From DASQFQ01 sp963730115 (GTDB lineage Bacteria > Actinomycetota > Thermoleophilia > Solirubrobacterales > Solirubrobacteraceae): DNA of 64,000 bases. Made by a program: the position numbers and the translations under genes. This document shows, one piece after another, positions 25,379 through 34,101 of this stretch. The notes under the pieces were generated by a model that worked only from the letters and a program-made list of their open reading frames with translations, searched no databases and was not told where the DNA came from. The stretch spans positions 930,001 to 994,000 of the forward strand of contig CAVSQM010000004.1 in NCBI GenBank assembly GCA_963730115.1. The letters are read 5' to 3'. How positions within the stretch are numbered: position 1 is the first letter of the stretch; each line of letters opens with the position of its first letter.

Positions 25379-27504
25379 GCCGGCGACGGCTCCACGCGCA
25401 GCAGCCGCGCCGACCAGCGCGGCAGCCACCAGTTCCACCGCCCCATCAGCGAGATCACCGCGGGCACGATCAGCGCGCGGATGATCGTCGCGTCGATCAG
25501 GATGCCGGCCGCCAGCCCGGTGGCGAGCATCTTCACCTCCGTCTCCGGCCCTGCGGCCATCGACGTGAAGGTGAGGAACAGGATCAGCGCGGCGCTCGTC
25601 ACGAGCCGGCCGGTGCGGCCGATGCCGCGCACCACCGCCGCGTGGGTCGAGCCCGTGCGGTCGTACTCCTCGCGCATGCGGGCGAGGATGAACACCTCGT
25701 AATCCATCGACAGCCCGAACAGGAAGGCGAAGATGATCAGCGGCATCCACGCGGGCACGGCGCCCGTGGCGTCGATGCCCCAGATCAGCTCCGAGCCGTA
25801 GCCGTACTGCCAGACGAGCACGACCACGCCCCACGCGGCGCCGACGCTGAGGACGTTGAGGATGATCGCCTTCAGCGGCAGCAGCAGCGAGCGGAACGCG
25901 CGCGCGAGCAGGATGAACGTGGTGACCCCGATCAGCGCGAGGATCAGCGGGAAGCTGCCGTAGATCGCGTCGATGAAGTCGCTGTTGGCGGCCGGCGCAC
26001 CGCCGACGCGCACGTCCGGCCCGGTGGCGTGGGCGGCGTCGCGCACCTCCGTGAGCGTGGCGCCGCCTGCGTCGGTGCCGCTGTCGGGGCTCGGGACCGC
26101 GTCGACGATCACCGTGCCATCGCGGCGCCAGTCGGCGGCGGCGGGCGCAAACGCGCCGTGGATGCCGTCGACCCCGTCGAGCGCCGAGGCGACCTTGTCC
26201 GGGTCGGTCCCGCCGTCGATGAGGATCTCGTGCGGGAGCAGGGCGCCCTCGCCGATGCCGGAGTCCTTGAGCGCCTCGAGCCCGGTCTTGGCGCTGCCGG
26301 ACTTCGCGATCGTCGACGCGTCGGAGGTCCCGAGCTGGAGCGCGAACGCGGCGCCCGCCAGCGCGGCGATCGTCAGCAGCCCGGCGGTGGCCGCCGTCCA
26401 GCGGCGGCGCGAGACGGCCTCGGCCCAGCGCGTCCAGGCGCGGCTCGCCTTGTCGTCGGTGCGCTTGTGCGGCCAGTCGAGCCGCGTCCCGAACGTCGAC
26501 AGCACGATCGGGAGCAGCGTGATGGCGACGACGGTCGAGACGAGCGGGATCAGCATCCCGCCGTAGCCCATCGAGCGCAGGAACGGCACCGGCAGCGCGA
26601 ACAGCGCGAACAGCCCGATGGCGACGGTGAGGCCACTGAACACGACCGCGCGGCCGGCGGTGTCCATCGCCCGCTGCACCGCCTCGTCGCCGGTGTGGCC
26701 GTGCGCGCGCTCTTCACGCCAGCGCGACACGACCAGCAGCGAGTAGTCGATCGCCACGCCGAGCCCGATCAGCGCGATCAGGAACTGCACGACCGGCGAC
26801 ACCGCGGTCAGCTCGGTCAGGCCGAGCAGCAGCACGAAGCTGGTCATGATCGACACCACCGCCATCACGAGCGGGACGACCGCCAGCGCGGAGGCGAACA
26901 CGAACAGCAGCACGGCCAGCGCGCCGATCCCGCCGATCACCGCCTCGGCGAGCAGCCCGGGGCCGTCGTTGTTGCCGCCGCTCTCCTCGGCGAGCGCGTC
27001 GAAGCCGGTCACGTGCACGGGCGCGCCGCCGACGGTGGCGCCCCGCAGGGCGGCGCTGGCCTTGCGCGCCGCCTCGGTGTTGGTGCCGAAGTCGTCGCGG
27101 TCGGCGCCGGTCGGGTAGACGAGCGCGTAGACGGTGTGGCCGTCGCGGGAGACGAACGCGCGGTCGCCGGTCGAGGGATAGGACGCGACGCGGGCGCCGG
27201 GGAGCGCGCGCTCGAGCGTCGCATCGACCTTGGCGAGGTCGGCGCGCACGCCCGGCGACTCGACGGTCTTGCCGGCGGGGAGCGAGATCACCGGCAGCAG
27301 CGGCATGGCCTCGCCGCCGGTGCCCGCATAGCGCTTGGCGATCTCGGCGTTGGTGATCGAGCCCTCCTTGTCGGGGATCGAGAACTCGAGGGTGAGTGCG
27401 CGGGTCGCCGGCCCCGCCGCGGCCACTCCGGCCACGGTCATGGCGATCCAGAAGGCGACGACGAGACGCTTGTGGGAGAGGACCCAGCGGGTGAGGGAGG
27501 ACAT
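25375..27504 (-). CDS. MMPL-family RND transporter
   Basis: A 709-residue inner-membrane exporter with two MMPL halves of about six helices each: LIALIGLGVAIDYSLLVVSR in the first and the equivalent FGLSMDYEVFILARMREEY in the second carry the proton-relay Asp-Tyr pair. Large extracytoplasmic loops occur at about 35-160 and 400-510. The family exports lipids, siderophores or drugs. ATG 27504 is chosen to begin the usual MSSLTRWVLSHKRL N terminus; GGAGG lies upstream. Its position beside the siderophore reductase hints at siderophore export, which is inference. Confidence 0.88.
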   Translation of the reverse strand: MSSLTRWVLSHKRLVVAFWIAMTVAGVAAAGPATRALTLEFSIPDKEGSITNAEIAKRYAGTGGEAMPLLPVISLPAGKTVESPGVRADLAKVDATLERALPGARVASYPSTGDRAFVSRDGHTVYALVYPTGADRDDFGTNTEAARKASAALRGATVGGAPVHVTGFDALAEESGGNNDGPGLLAEAVIGGIGALAVLLFVFASALAVVPLVMAVVSIMTSFVLLLGLTELTAVSPVVQFLIALIGLGVAIDYSLLVVSRWREERAHGHTGDEAVQRAMDTAGRAVVFSGLTVAIGLFALFALPVPFLRSMGYGGMLIPLVSTVVAITLLPIVLSTFGTRLDWPHKRTDDKASRAWTRWAEAVSRRRWTAATAGLLTIAALAGAAFALQLGTSDASTIAKSGSAKTGLEALKDSGIGEGALLPHEILIDGGTDPDKVASALDGVDGIHGAFAPAAADWRRDGTVIVDAVPSPDSGTDAGGATLTEVRDAAHATGPDVRVGGAPAANSDFIDAIYGSFPLILALIGVTTFILLARAFRSLLLPLKAIILNVLSVGAAWGVVVLVWQYGYGSELIWGIDATGAVPAWMPLIIFAFLFGLSMDYEVFILARMREEYDRTGSTHAAVVRGIGRTGRLVTSAALILFLTFTSMAAGPETEVKMLATGLAAGILIDATIIRALIVPAVISLMGRWNWWLPRWSARLLRVEPSPA

Positions 27505-27571
27505 GCCGCCGAGCCTCCCGCGCGGCCGGGGCACTGCATATCGGGAATGTCCCTAGGGCATCCCCCAGGTT

Positions 27572-28369
27572 TCACCTAGTGGTCGTGAAGCCCAGGATCA
27601 GCTGCGCGGTCTCGAGCGGGACGTCGAGTTGCGGGCAATGGCCGACGCCGTCGAGCTCGACCCAGTCGGCGTGCGGGAGCCAGTCGTCGAGGAAGCGGCG
27701 AGCGGCCGACGGCCACGGCAGCAGCTTGTCCTCGGTGCCCCACACGATCCGCACGGGGCACTCGATCTTCTCGGCGTCGAGCTGATAGCCCTCGCGCTTC
27801 GCGAACTCGCTCATCGGCACCACGCCTTCGCAGGCGGCGACGCCGCGGGTCTGGTGGGCGAGCAGCTCGGCGGGGATGTGCTCGTAGTTGACGGTCGTGT
27901 AGAGCGTGGCGCGGCGCTTGCCCTCGGGGCTGGCGAGGAGCCGGTCGGCGTGCGGCGCGATCGCCTTGACCTGCCGCTGGAGCTCGGGGAAGAAGTCGGC
28001 GGTCTGCTTGTAGGAGTCGTCGCCCTTCGCCCAGCCGCCGCCGGGGGCGAGCGCCACGACCGAGCGCGCGCGGCCGCGGGCGGCCAGCTGCAGCGCGAAC
28101 CAGCCGCCGAGCGAGTTGCCGGCGATGTGCGCGGTCTCGAAGCCCGCCTCGTCCATGGCCTGCTCCAGCAGGTCGACGCCCAGGTTGCGGGTGACGGGCC
28201 CGTCGAGCGGAGGACCGCCGGCGTGGCCGACGAGCGCGGGCGCCAGCACGTCGTGGTGGCGCTCGAGCTCCGGGAGGACGAGGTCCCAGGTGCGCACGCA
28301 ATCCACGAAGCCGTGGATCAGGACGAGCGGCGGCCCGGAGCCGCCGCGGTGCTGGGAGGCAAAGGACAC
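27572..28369 (-). CDS. Alpha/beta-fold hydrolase
   Basis: A 265-residue hydrolase: oxyanion HGFVD, nucleophile elbow GNSLGG, acid in WGTEDKLLP and His in GVGHCPQLD. GTG 28369 is chosen since TACCCT (28381-28376) is 6 nt upstream; longer frames run into unlikely Arg-rich sequence. It is divergent from the fibronectin-like secreted protein. Substrate unknown, ester or lactone hydrolysis likely. Confidence 0.85.
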   Translation of the reverse strand: MSFASQHRGGSGPPLVLIHGFVDCVRTWDLVLPELERHHDVLAPALVGHAGGPPLDGPVTRNLGVDLLEQAMDEAGFETAHIAGNSLGGWFALQLAARGRARSVVALAPGGGWAKGDDSYKQTADFFPELQRQVKAIAPHADRLLASPEGKRRATLYTTVNYEHIPAELLAHQTRGVAACEGVVPMSEFAKREGYQLDAEKIECPVRIVWGTEDKLLPWPSAARRFLDDWLPHADWVELDGVGHCPQLDVPLETAQLILGFTTTR

Positions 28370-28429
28370 GCGCCGAGGGTAGTGCGGGAAACTCAAGCGA
28401 TGCGCAGGGGCGCGCCGACACGCATGGGT

Positions 28430-29632
28430 ATGAGAGCCGTTGTCGCGGCCCTGCTGCTGGTCCTCGCGGTGGCGGTCCCCGCGGACGCCAAGCTGCGCCC
28501 GGTCGGCAAGCTGAAGGCGAAGCCCGGCGCCTCGACCGTGCGGCTGACGTGGAAGGACCGCTCGCGCGGCGAGACGCGCTACGTGGTCCGGCGCGCCGGG
28601 CGCAAGGTGCGGCTGAAGAAGAACCGGCGGCGCTTCGTCGACCGGCGCGTGAAGCCCGCGACCCGCTACCGCTACTCCGTGCGCGCGTGCAAGCGCAAGC
28701 GCTGCGCGAAGGTGCGGCGGGTGACGGTGCGGACGAAGGCGCCCGGCGCCGCGCCCGCGCCGGGTGTTGGAGGCGGCGGGGGCGACGGCTCGTTCGCCGG
28801 CAGCCCGACGATCGGCGGCTGCCCGATCTTCCCCAACGACAACCCGTGGAACACGGACGTGTCGAACTACCCGGTCGACACCGCGCACGGCTACATCGGG
28901 TCGCTCGGCTCGATGACGCTGTGGCCCGACTTCGGCGGCGGCGGCCAGTACGGCATCCCCTACGTCAGCGTCCCCTTCACCCAGCCGCTCGTGCCCGTCA
29001 CCTTCGAGGTGGCCGACGAGTCCGATCCCGGCCCGTACCCGATCCCGCCCGACGCGCCGGTCGAGAACGGCGGCGATCGCCACGTGCTCACGCTCCGGCA
29101 GGGCGACTGCAAGCTGTTCGAGCTGTTCGCCGCCGAGCGCTCCGGCAACGGCTGGAGCGCGTACAGCGGCGCGGTCTGGGACCTTCGGAGCAATGCCCTC
29201 CGGCCCGAGCGCTGGACGTCCGCGGACGCGGCCGGCCTGCCGATGCTGCCCGGCCTGGCGCGGCGCGATGAAGCCGACAGCGGCGTCATCCGCCACGCGC
29301 TCCGCATCACCGTTCCGGTGACGCAGAAGGCCTACATCCACCCGGCCACGCACTGGGCGTCGGACAACACCGACACGAACCAGCCGCCGATGGGGCTCCG
29401 CGTGCGGCTGAAGGCGAGCTACGACATCAGCGGGCTGCGCGGCCACGCGCGCGCGGTGGCGCAGGCGCTCAAGACCTACGGCGCGCTGGTGGCCGACAAC
29501 GCGGGCTCCTCGCGCGTGTACGTCGGCGGCGCGGTCGACCCGGGCTGGGACGACGAGGCGCTGAACGGGATCAAGACGATTCCCGCGAGTGCCTTGGAAG
29601 CGGTCCAGACCGGGCCCGTCGTCCGGCCCTAG
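28430..29632 (+). CDS. Secreted protein with fibronectin type III-like N-terminal domain
   Basis: About 400 residues. It has a signal peptide (MRAVVAALLLVLAVAVPADA), a fibronectin III-like domain (about 25-105, STVRLTWKDRS, TRYVVRRAG, RYRYSVRAC), a Gly/Pro linker, and an unassigned C-terminal domain beginning GCPIFPNDNPWNTDVS and containing RQGDCKLFELFAAE and YIHPATHWASDNTDT. The C-terminal part looks like a conserved extracellular module but I cannot name a function. ATGs at 28400 and 28424 are alternative starts. It ends in CTAG shared with the TetR gene. Confidence 0.75.
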   Translation: MRAVVAALLLVLAVAVPADAKLRPVGKLKAKPGASTVRLTWKDRSRGETRYVVRRAGRKVRLKKNRRRFVDRRVKPATRYRYSVRACKRKRCAKVRRVTVRTKAPGAAPAPGVGGGGGDGSFAGSPTIGGCPIFPNDNPWNTDVSNYPVDTAHGYIGSLGSMTLWPDFGGGGQYGIPYVSVPFTQPLVPVTFEVADESDPGPYPIPPDAPVENGGDRHVLTLRQGDCKLFELFAAERSGNGWSAYSGAVWDLRSNALRPERWTSADAAGLPMLPGLARRDEADSGVIRHALRITVPVTQKAYIHPATHWASDNTDTNQPPMGLRVRLKASYDISGLRGHARAVAQALKTYGALVADNAGSSRVYVGGAVDPGWDDEALNGIKTIPASALEAVQTGPVVRP

Positions 29633-30225
29633 CCTTTCAGTAGGCCCTTCACCATCCGCTCGGCGAGGTCGTCGTCGTGGCGCGTGCGCCCGGCGACGCC
29701 GATGGCGAGCCCCTCGACCGCCGACAGGTAGGCCGCGGCCAGGTCCTTGGCGGGCGGCCCGGGCGGGATCGACCCGGAGCGCCGCCCGCGCCGGATCAGC
29801 TGCTCGACCCGCGTCCGCAGCGAGGCCGCGATCTCCCACACCGCGCGGCCGACCGGGTGGTCGCGCTCGGAGAACTCGACGCGCAGCGACATCATCACGC
29901 CGCCCTGGCCGCCGCGGCAGTAGGCGACGTGCCCGCGGGCGAGGGTGATCAGCGTGTCGTAGGGGTCGTCGCCGGCGTCGGCCAGCGAGCCGACCTGCTC
30001 CTTCCAGGTCTCCCACACCCACTCGACCACGGCGAGCGCGAGCGCCTCCTTGTCCTCGAACAGGTGGTAGAGCGCGCCGCGCGTGTAGCCGGCCTCGGCG
30101 GCGACGTCAGCGAGCACGAGGTTGCCGTAGCCGGAGCGGGAGAGCCCGCGCGCGGCCGCCTGCAGGAGCGCGCCGCGCGTCTCCGCGCGGCGGTCGGCCT
30201 GGGTGCGGCGCTTGCTTACATTCAT
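29629..30225 (-). CDS. TetR-family regulator
   Basis: A 198-residue repressor: helix-turn-helix at about 30-55 (LVLADVAAEAGYTRGALYHLFEDKEAL, shown in part as AGYTRGALYHLF), then a ligand-binding helical domain. ATG 30225 is the start nearest the divergent promoter. It probably controls the divergent DUF2867 gene and itself through the inverted repeat in the 22-bp gap. Confidence 0.87.
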   Translation of the reverse strand: MNVSKRRTQADRRAETRGALLQAAARGLSRSGYGNLVLADVAAEAGYTRGALYHLFEDKEALALAVVEWVWETWKEQVGSLADAGDDPYDTLITLARGHVAYCRGGQGGVMMSLRVEFSERDHPVGRAVWEIAASLRTRVEQLIRRGRRSGSIPPGPPAKDLAAAYLSAVEGLAIGVAGRTRHDDDLAERMVKGLLKG

Positions 30226-30241
30226 ACGTGTATGTATGATA
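30223..30241. promoter_or_regulatory. Overlapping divergent -10 boxes and TetR operator
   Basis: CATACGTGTATG (30223-30234) has inverted arms CATAC/GTATG. TATGAT (30235-30240, plus) is 7 nt before ATG 30248, and TATCAT (30241-30236, minus) is 10 nt before ATG 30225; the two -10 elements almost coincide. A repressor bound here would block both genes. Confidence 0.55.
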
Positions 30242-30247
30242 CTCCAC

Positions 30248-30835
30248 ATGCAACTGTCGGACAGCGCCCACACCGCCCTCCCCTGGCGCATCCACGAGCT
30301 CACCCCCGACTTCGAGCTCGAGGACGTGTGGGCGCTGCCGACGCCCGGCGGCCCGGACGACTTCCCGCGGCTGGTCGAGCTGTTCACGGCGTTCGAGCCG
30401 GAGCGCGGCTCGGTGTTCGTGCGTGCGCTGTTCGCGCTGCGCTGGAAGATCGGGGGCCTGCTCGGCTGGGACCGCGACGACGCCGGCCTCGGCACCCGGG
30501 TCCCGACGCTCCGCGACCGCCTGCCCGCCGACCTGCGCGACGGCCCGACGGGACCGTCGTCCGACGATCACCCCTTCCGGTCGCTCTACCTGCTCGACGA
30601 CGAGTGGGCGACGGAGATCGCGAACCAGACCGTCCACGGCGTGCTCCACCTCGGCTGGGTCCCGGACGGCACCGGCGGCTACCGCGGCCAGATGGCGGTG
30701 CTGGTGAAGCCCAACGGGCTCTTCGGCCGCGCGTACATGGCGGCGATCGGCCCGTTCCGGCACCTCCTCGTCTACCCGACGATGCTGCGCCAGATCGGGC
30801 GCCAGTGGGACGAGCGGGTCCCGGCGCTCGCGTGA
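30248..30835 (+). CDS. DUF2867-family protein
   Basis: A 195-residue cytoplasmic protein matching the DUF2867 pattern: LPWRIHELTPDFELEDVWALPTP (part quoted: DFELEDVWALPTPGG), FALRWKIGGLLGW, and VHGVLHLGWVPDGTGGYRG. The family is often fused to or near NAD-binding epimerases; its activity is unknown. Leaderless start from TATGAT. It is divergent from and probably regulated by the TetR gene. Confidence 0.75.
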   Translation: MQLSDSAHTALPWRIHELTPDFELEDVWALPTPGGPDDFPRLVELFTAFEPERGSVFVRALFALRWKIGGLLGWDRDDAGLGTRVPTLRDRLPADLRDGPTGPSSDDHPFRSLYLLDDEWATEIANQTVHGVLHLGWVPDGTGGYRGQMAVLVKPNGLFGRAYMAAIGPFRHLLVYPTMLRQIGRQWDERVPALA

Positions 30836-30854
30836 CGGAGATCGCGTCTAGCAG

Positions 30855-30886
30855 TTGACACTTATATAAGTCGATCGTGATACGCT
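30855..30886 (+). promoter_or_regulatory. Promoter with palindromic operator for the ArsR-SRPBCC operon
   Basis: A consensus -35 TTGACA (30855-30860) and a -10 TACGCT (30881-30886, 6 nt before GTG 30893) are separated by 20 bp. Within the spacer lies the perfect palindrome ACTTATATAAGT (30860-30871), a good candidate site for the encoded ArsR repressor. Confidence 0.6.
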
Positions 30887-30892
30887 GGTGCG

Positions 30893-31243
30893 GTGCACGC
30901 GTTCGACGTCCTCGGCGACCCGGTCCGCAGGCGCATCCTCGAGCTGCTCGCCGGCGGTGAGCACTCGTCGGGCGCGGTGACGGAGACCATCCGCTCCGAG
31001 TTCGGGATCACCCAGCCCGCGGTCTCGCAGCACCTCCGGGTGCTGCGTGAAGCGGGGTTCGCGACGGTGCGGCCCGAGGGCGCGCGCCGTTTGTACGCGG
31101 TCAACCCGGAACCGCTGCGCGACGTCGACGCCTGGCTCGACCACTTCCGCGCGTTCTGGACGCCACACCTGGACGCGCTCGACACCGAGATCGCCCGAGG
31201 CCGCCGGCAACGCCGGCTCCGAGACGAGAGGAGCACCCCATGA
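30893..31243 (+). CDS. ArsR-family transcriptional regulator
   Basis: A 116-residue winged-helix protein: FDVLGDPVRRRILELLAGGE, recognition helix TQPAVSQHLRVLREAG and wing RPEGARRLYAV. No cysteines for metal sensing. GTG start follows the TACGCT box. It is coupled by ATGA to the SRPBCC gene and probably represses its own operon via ACTTATATAAGT. Paralogous to 24239-24559. Confidence 0.87.
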   Translation: MHAFDVLGDPVRRRILELLAGGEHSSGAVTETIRSEFGITQPAVSQHLRVLREAGFATVRPEGARRLYAVNPEPLRDVDAWLDHFRAFWTPHLDALDTEIARGRRQRRLRDERSTP

Positions 31244-31881
31244 TCGACGTCAGCCATGAGATCAGCAGCATCGACCGCGAGGTCGGCAGCCGGACGCTGG
31301 AGGCCGGCGAAGCTCGCACCATCGTGGTCTCGCGCGTGTACGACACGCCGCCCGAGGACCTGTGGGACGCGTGCACGAACCCCGAGCGCATCGCCCGCTG
31401 GTTCCTCCCGATCTCCGGCGACCTGCGCGAGGGCGGCCGCTACGAGCTCGAGGGCAACGCGTCGGGGACGATCTCGCGCTGCCAGCCGCCGGAGAGCGTG
31501 GACGCGACGTGGGAGTTCGGCGGCCAGGTCTCATGGGTCGAGCTCCGCCTCGCGCCCGAGGGCGAGGGTCGCACGCGCTTCACGCTCGAGCACATCGCGC
31601 ACGTCGAGGACGAGCTGTGGGCGCAGTTCGGCCCGGGCGCCACGGGCGTCGGCTGGGACCAGGGCATCCTCGGGTTGAGTCTGTACCTCGCGGGCGGAGA
31701 GGATCTCCCCGAGCGCGACGCGATCGAGGCCTGGCAGCTGTCCGACGTCGGCCGCGAGTTCGCGTCGCAGTCCAGCGAGCGCTGGGCCGACGCGAGCATC
31801 GCCGCGGGCACCGACGAGGCAGCGGCGCGGTCAGCCGCGGCGCGGACGACCGACTTCTACACCGGCGAGCCGGCGGCCTAG
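31240..31881 (+). CDS. SRPBCC (AHSA1-like) protein
   Basis: A 213-residue START-like protein (VVSRVYDTPPEDLWDACTNP, GGQVSWVELRLAPEG, GVGWDQGILGLSLYL), longer than the copy at 23752 because of a C-terminal helical extension (FASQSSERWADASIAAG). Start overlaps the ArsR stop. It is likely the effector of the ArsR module; its ligand is unknown. Confidence 0.83.
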   Translation: MIDVSHEISSIDREVGSRTLEAGEARTIVVSRVYDTPPEDLWDACTNPERIARWFLPISGDLREGGRYELEGNASGTISRCQPPESVDATWEFGGQVSWVELRLAPEGEGRTRFTLEHIAHVEDELWAQFGPGATGVGWDQGILGLSLYLAGGEDLPERDAIEAWQLSDVGREFASQSSERWADASIAAGTDEAAARSAAARTTDFYTGEPAA

Positions 31882-32859
31882 TCAGCCGCAGGCGGCGGGG
31901 GCGCTGTGCGAGCGCAGCGTGCGCTCGAACGCGACGGGGCGCGACGTCATGACGCCGTCGACGCACTGGTCGATCAGCGTTCGCCAGGTGGCGACGGACT
32001 CGCCGTCGTCGGACAGCCACGTGTGCCAGGCGAAGCCCTCGCGGTGCGCGCGGGCGACGTTCTCGGCCGTGGTGATGGGGATCCGCTGGCCTCCGGTCTC
32101 GTACGTGATCGGCAGCTGGAAGGCCGCCACGCCGGCGCCCGGCGACGCGCCCCCCAGCAGCCACGCCGCCGCGCCGTCGATCCCCGGCGCGAGCGCGATC
32201 TCCGGGGCGAGCGCGTGGAAGCGGTCGACGGCCTTCTGGCGGAACGAGGCGACGATGATGTCGCGCCGGTCGACGCCCCGCAGCAGCTTCGCGAGCGTCT
32301 CCGCGTTGCGCACGTACTCGGCCGTCTCCTCCTGCTTCGTGCGCGCCTTGATCTCGACCGTGATCGGCGTGCGCGGGAACGCGCGCAGCACCTCGCGGAG
32401 CGTCGGCACGCGGAAGGCCTTCCGGGTGAAGCCTCGCGGCGGCCGGCGCTGGCCGGTGGCCACGCCGCGCAGGCGATAGGCGGAGCGCGGGAGCCCGTGG
32501 CGGTAGGGATCGTCCCGGCCGCGAGCGAACCAATACGCCGCGTCGAGCTTGCGCAGCTTCCGCAGCGTGTGCGACGCGACCGTCCCGCGGCCGTTGGTCG
32601 TCCGGTTCACGGTCGTGTCGTGCATCACGACGACCTCGCCGTCGCGCGTGACGCCGACGTCGAGCTCCAGCATGTCGGCACCCGCGCGGACCGAGCGCTT
32701 GAACGCGTAGAGCGTGTTCGAGGGGAACTCGGACTCGCCGCCCTGGTGCGCGATGTTGAGCACGCGCCGCTCGAGCCAGGGATTCTGGGCGGAGGCTCCG
32801 GCCGGAATAAGCGCCAGCGCGGCGACGGCGAGCAGTGGGATGAGCAGGGCGGTGCGCAC
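31882..32859 (-). CDS. Secreted glycerophosphodiester phosphodiesterase
   Basis: A 325-residue exported GDPD: signal peptide 1-24 (PAGASA), catalytic metal-site pattern with H38 in AHQGG, E65 and D67 in ELDVGV, and H80 in VVMHDTT; PITVEIK later in the barrel. It hydrolyses glycerophosphodiesters to glycerol 3-phosphate outside the cell, useful for phosphate or wall teichoic-acid scavenging. GTG 32859 begins the signal peptide; a TATCGT box lies 10 nt upstream. Confidence 0.88.
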   Translation of the reverse strand: MRTALLIPLLAVAALALIPAGASAQNPWLERRVLNIAHQGGESEFPSNTLYAFKRSVRAGADMLELDVGVTRDGEVVVMHDTTVNRTTNGRGTVASHTLRKLRKLDAAYWFARGRDDPYRHGLPRSAYRLRGVATGQRRPPRGFTRKAFRVPTLREVLRAFPRTPITVEIKARTKQEETAEYVRNAETLAKLLRGVDRRDIIVASFRQKAVDRFHALAPEIALAPGIDGAAAWLLGGASPGAGVAAFQLPITYETGGQRIPITTAENVARAHREGFAWHTWLSDDGESVATWRTLIDQCVDGVMTSRPVAFERTLRSHSAPAACG

Positions 32860-32920
32860 GAAGGCGGCGACGATAGCGCCTGGCGGGAGCCACTCAGGCC
32901 AGGTTCGTCAAATGGTCGAC

Positions 32921-33151
32921 CTACGGCAGCCAGCCCCCAGGATCATCGGAAGTGGCTCGCCTGTGGTGCTGGGCCGCCGCCGCGTCGGCGCGGCGCTCCG
33001 CGCTGTAGGGATTGTCCCGTTCCAGGGACATCTGCTTCTCGGCCGCGCGCTCGGCGCGTGCCGCACGGCGCTCGTCGCGCGGCAACCGCGCTTCACGTAT
33101 CCAGGCGGCGACGGCGCGGCCCCTGCGGGCGAGACGGCTGGTCCGGAACAT
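32921..33151 (-). CDS. Small basic protein of unknown function
   Basis: A 76-residue Arg/Ala-rich protein (FRTSRLARRGRAVAAW, DERRAARAERAAEKQ, LERDNPYSAERRADAAAA). The ATG at 33151 has GGAGG 5 nt upstream, and a TAGGCT -10 candidate is at 33190-33185, so it looks expressed. It is divergent from the FkbM gene. No family is recognised. Confidence 0.55.
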   Translation of the reverse strand: MFRTSRLARRGRAVAAWIREARLPRDERRAARAERAAEKQMSLERDNPYSAERRADAAAAQHHRRATSDDPGGWLP

Positions 33152-33236
33152 CCTGACCTCCCTCATCGAGCGGCCCTCCCGGCGAGCCTACCCGAGTCAC
33201 TAACCTGAGCCCGGTCGAGGGGAGAGGCGGCGACTC

Positions 33237-34010
33237 GTGACGGACACCGCGGCGGAAGCGCGGATCGGGGCATTGCGGGACCGGCTGCACCACTACGACC
33301 CGTCGCAGCTCATGTTCCAGCTCGCGGAGGTCGCAGGCGCACAGACGTACCTGCGCCATGGCATCGAGCTGAGCCCGGGCGCGGTGGTCCTCGACGTCGG
33401 CGCCAACGTGGGCGTGGCGGCCGCGTACTTCGCAACCGAGTGCGGCGCGGGCTCCGTCCACAGCTTCGAGCCGGTCGCGCCGCTGTACAGCCTCCTCAGC
33501 GAGAACGTGGCGGGCCTCCCCGCCTGCGTCACCCATCCCTACGGCCTCGCGGCCGCCCCGAGGACGGCGCCCATCACGTTCTACCGCGGCGCGGCGGCGA
33601 TGTCCGGCCTCTACGCGGATGCGGAGCGCGACAGCGCGCTCGTGCGGACCGTGCTCGGCAACCGCGGGGTCGAGGGTGGCGACGCCGACGCCCAGCTCGC
33701 CGGCCGCTACGAGCCGGAGCTCCTGGTGTGCGAGCTCCGCACCTTGTCGGGGTTCCTCCGCGAGCACGCGCTCGACCACGTCGACCTGCTCAAGATCGAC
33801 GTCGAGCGCGCCGAGCTCGACGTCCTCGCGGGGATCGACAGCGAGGACTGGCCGAAGCTGCGTCAGATCGTGGTCGAGGCGCACGACGAGGACGGACGCG
33901 CGGCGACGATCGCGAGGTCGCTGGAGCAGCGCGGCTTCGAGGTCATCACCGATCAGGATGAGGTGATGCGCGGGACCGCGGTGCAGATGGTCTACGCGAG
34001 GCGTCCGTGA
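33237..34010 (+). CDS. FkbM family methyltransferase
   Basis: A 257-residue SAM-dependent methyltransferase: LDVGANVGVAAAYF at about 52-65, SFEPVAPLYSLL, and the FkbM helix LLKIDVERAELDVLAG. Unlike most core genes it has a short leader: TAACCT (33201-33206) and a GAGGGGAGAGG ribosome site before GTG 33237. Acceptor unknown. It is the last core gene before the mobile segment. Confidence 0.85.
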   Translation: MTDTAAEARIGALRDRLHHYDPSQLMFQLAEVAGAQTYLRHGIELSPGAVVLDVGANVGVAAAYFATECGAGSVHSFEPVAPLYSLLSENVAGLPACVTHPYGLAAAPRTAPITFYRGAAAMSGLYADAERDSALVRTVLGNRGVEGGDADAQLAGRYEPELLVCELRTLSGFLREHALDHVDLLKIDVERAELDVLAGIDSEDWPKLRQIVVEAHDEDGRAATIARSLEQRGFEVITDQDEVMRGTAVQMVYARRP

Positions 34011-34029
34011 GTCTCCCCTGAACGACGAA

Positions 34030-34047
34030 CCCCGCTGTAGAGCGGGG
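34030..34047 (+). terminator. Hairpin after the FkbM gene
   Basis: CCCCGCT and AGCGGGG form a perfect 7-bp stem with loop GTAG, 20 nt after the FkbM stop. There is no T-run, as usual for GC-rich actinobacteria. Confidence 0.5.
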
Positions 34048-34053
34048 GTCAGG

Positions 34054-34101
34054 AGCGCGCCCGGAGGATTCGAACCACTGACCTTCGGTGCCGTAGACCG
34101 A
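34054..34101 (-). repeat. Decayed third copy of the tRNA-Arg 3' end (old att site)
   Basis: Aligns with the 49-bp direct repeat at 35558 and 50318 but with one deleted base and two substitutions (GAGGATT context, CCACTG for CCTCTG, GGTGCC for GGTTCC). It indicates an earlier integration event at the same tRNA or the outer boundary of a tandem element. Confidence 0.75.

Noticed and set aside
23290..27579. A 1429-residue plus-strand open frame
   Set aside because: It crosses the hydrolase, SRPBCC, ArsR, siderophore-interacting and MMPL genes in other frames; GC-rich DNA lacks stops in this frame.
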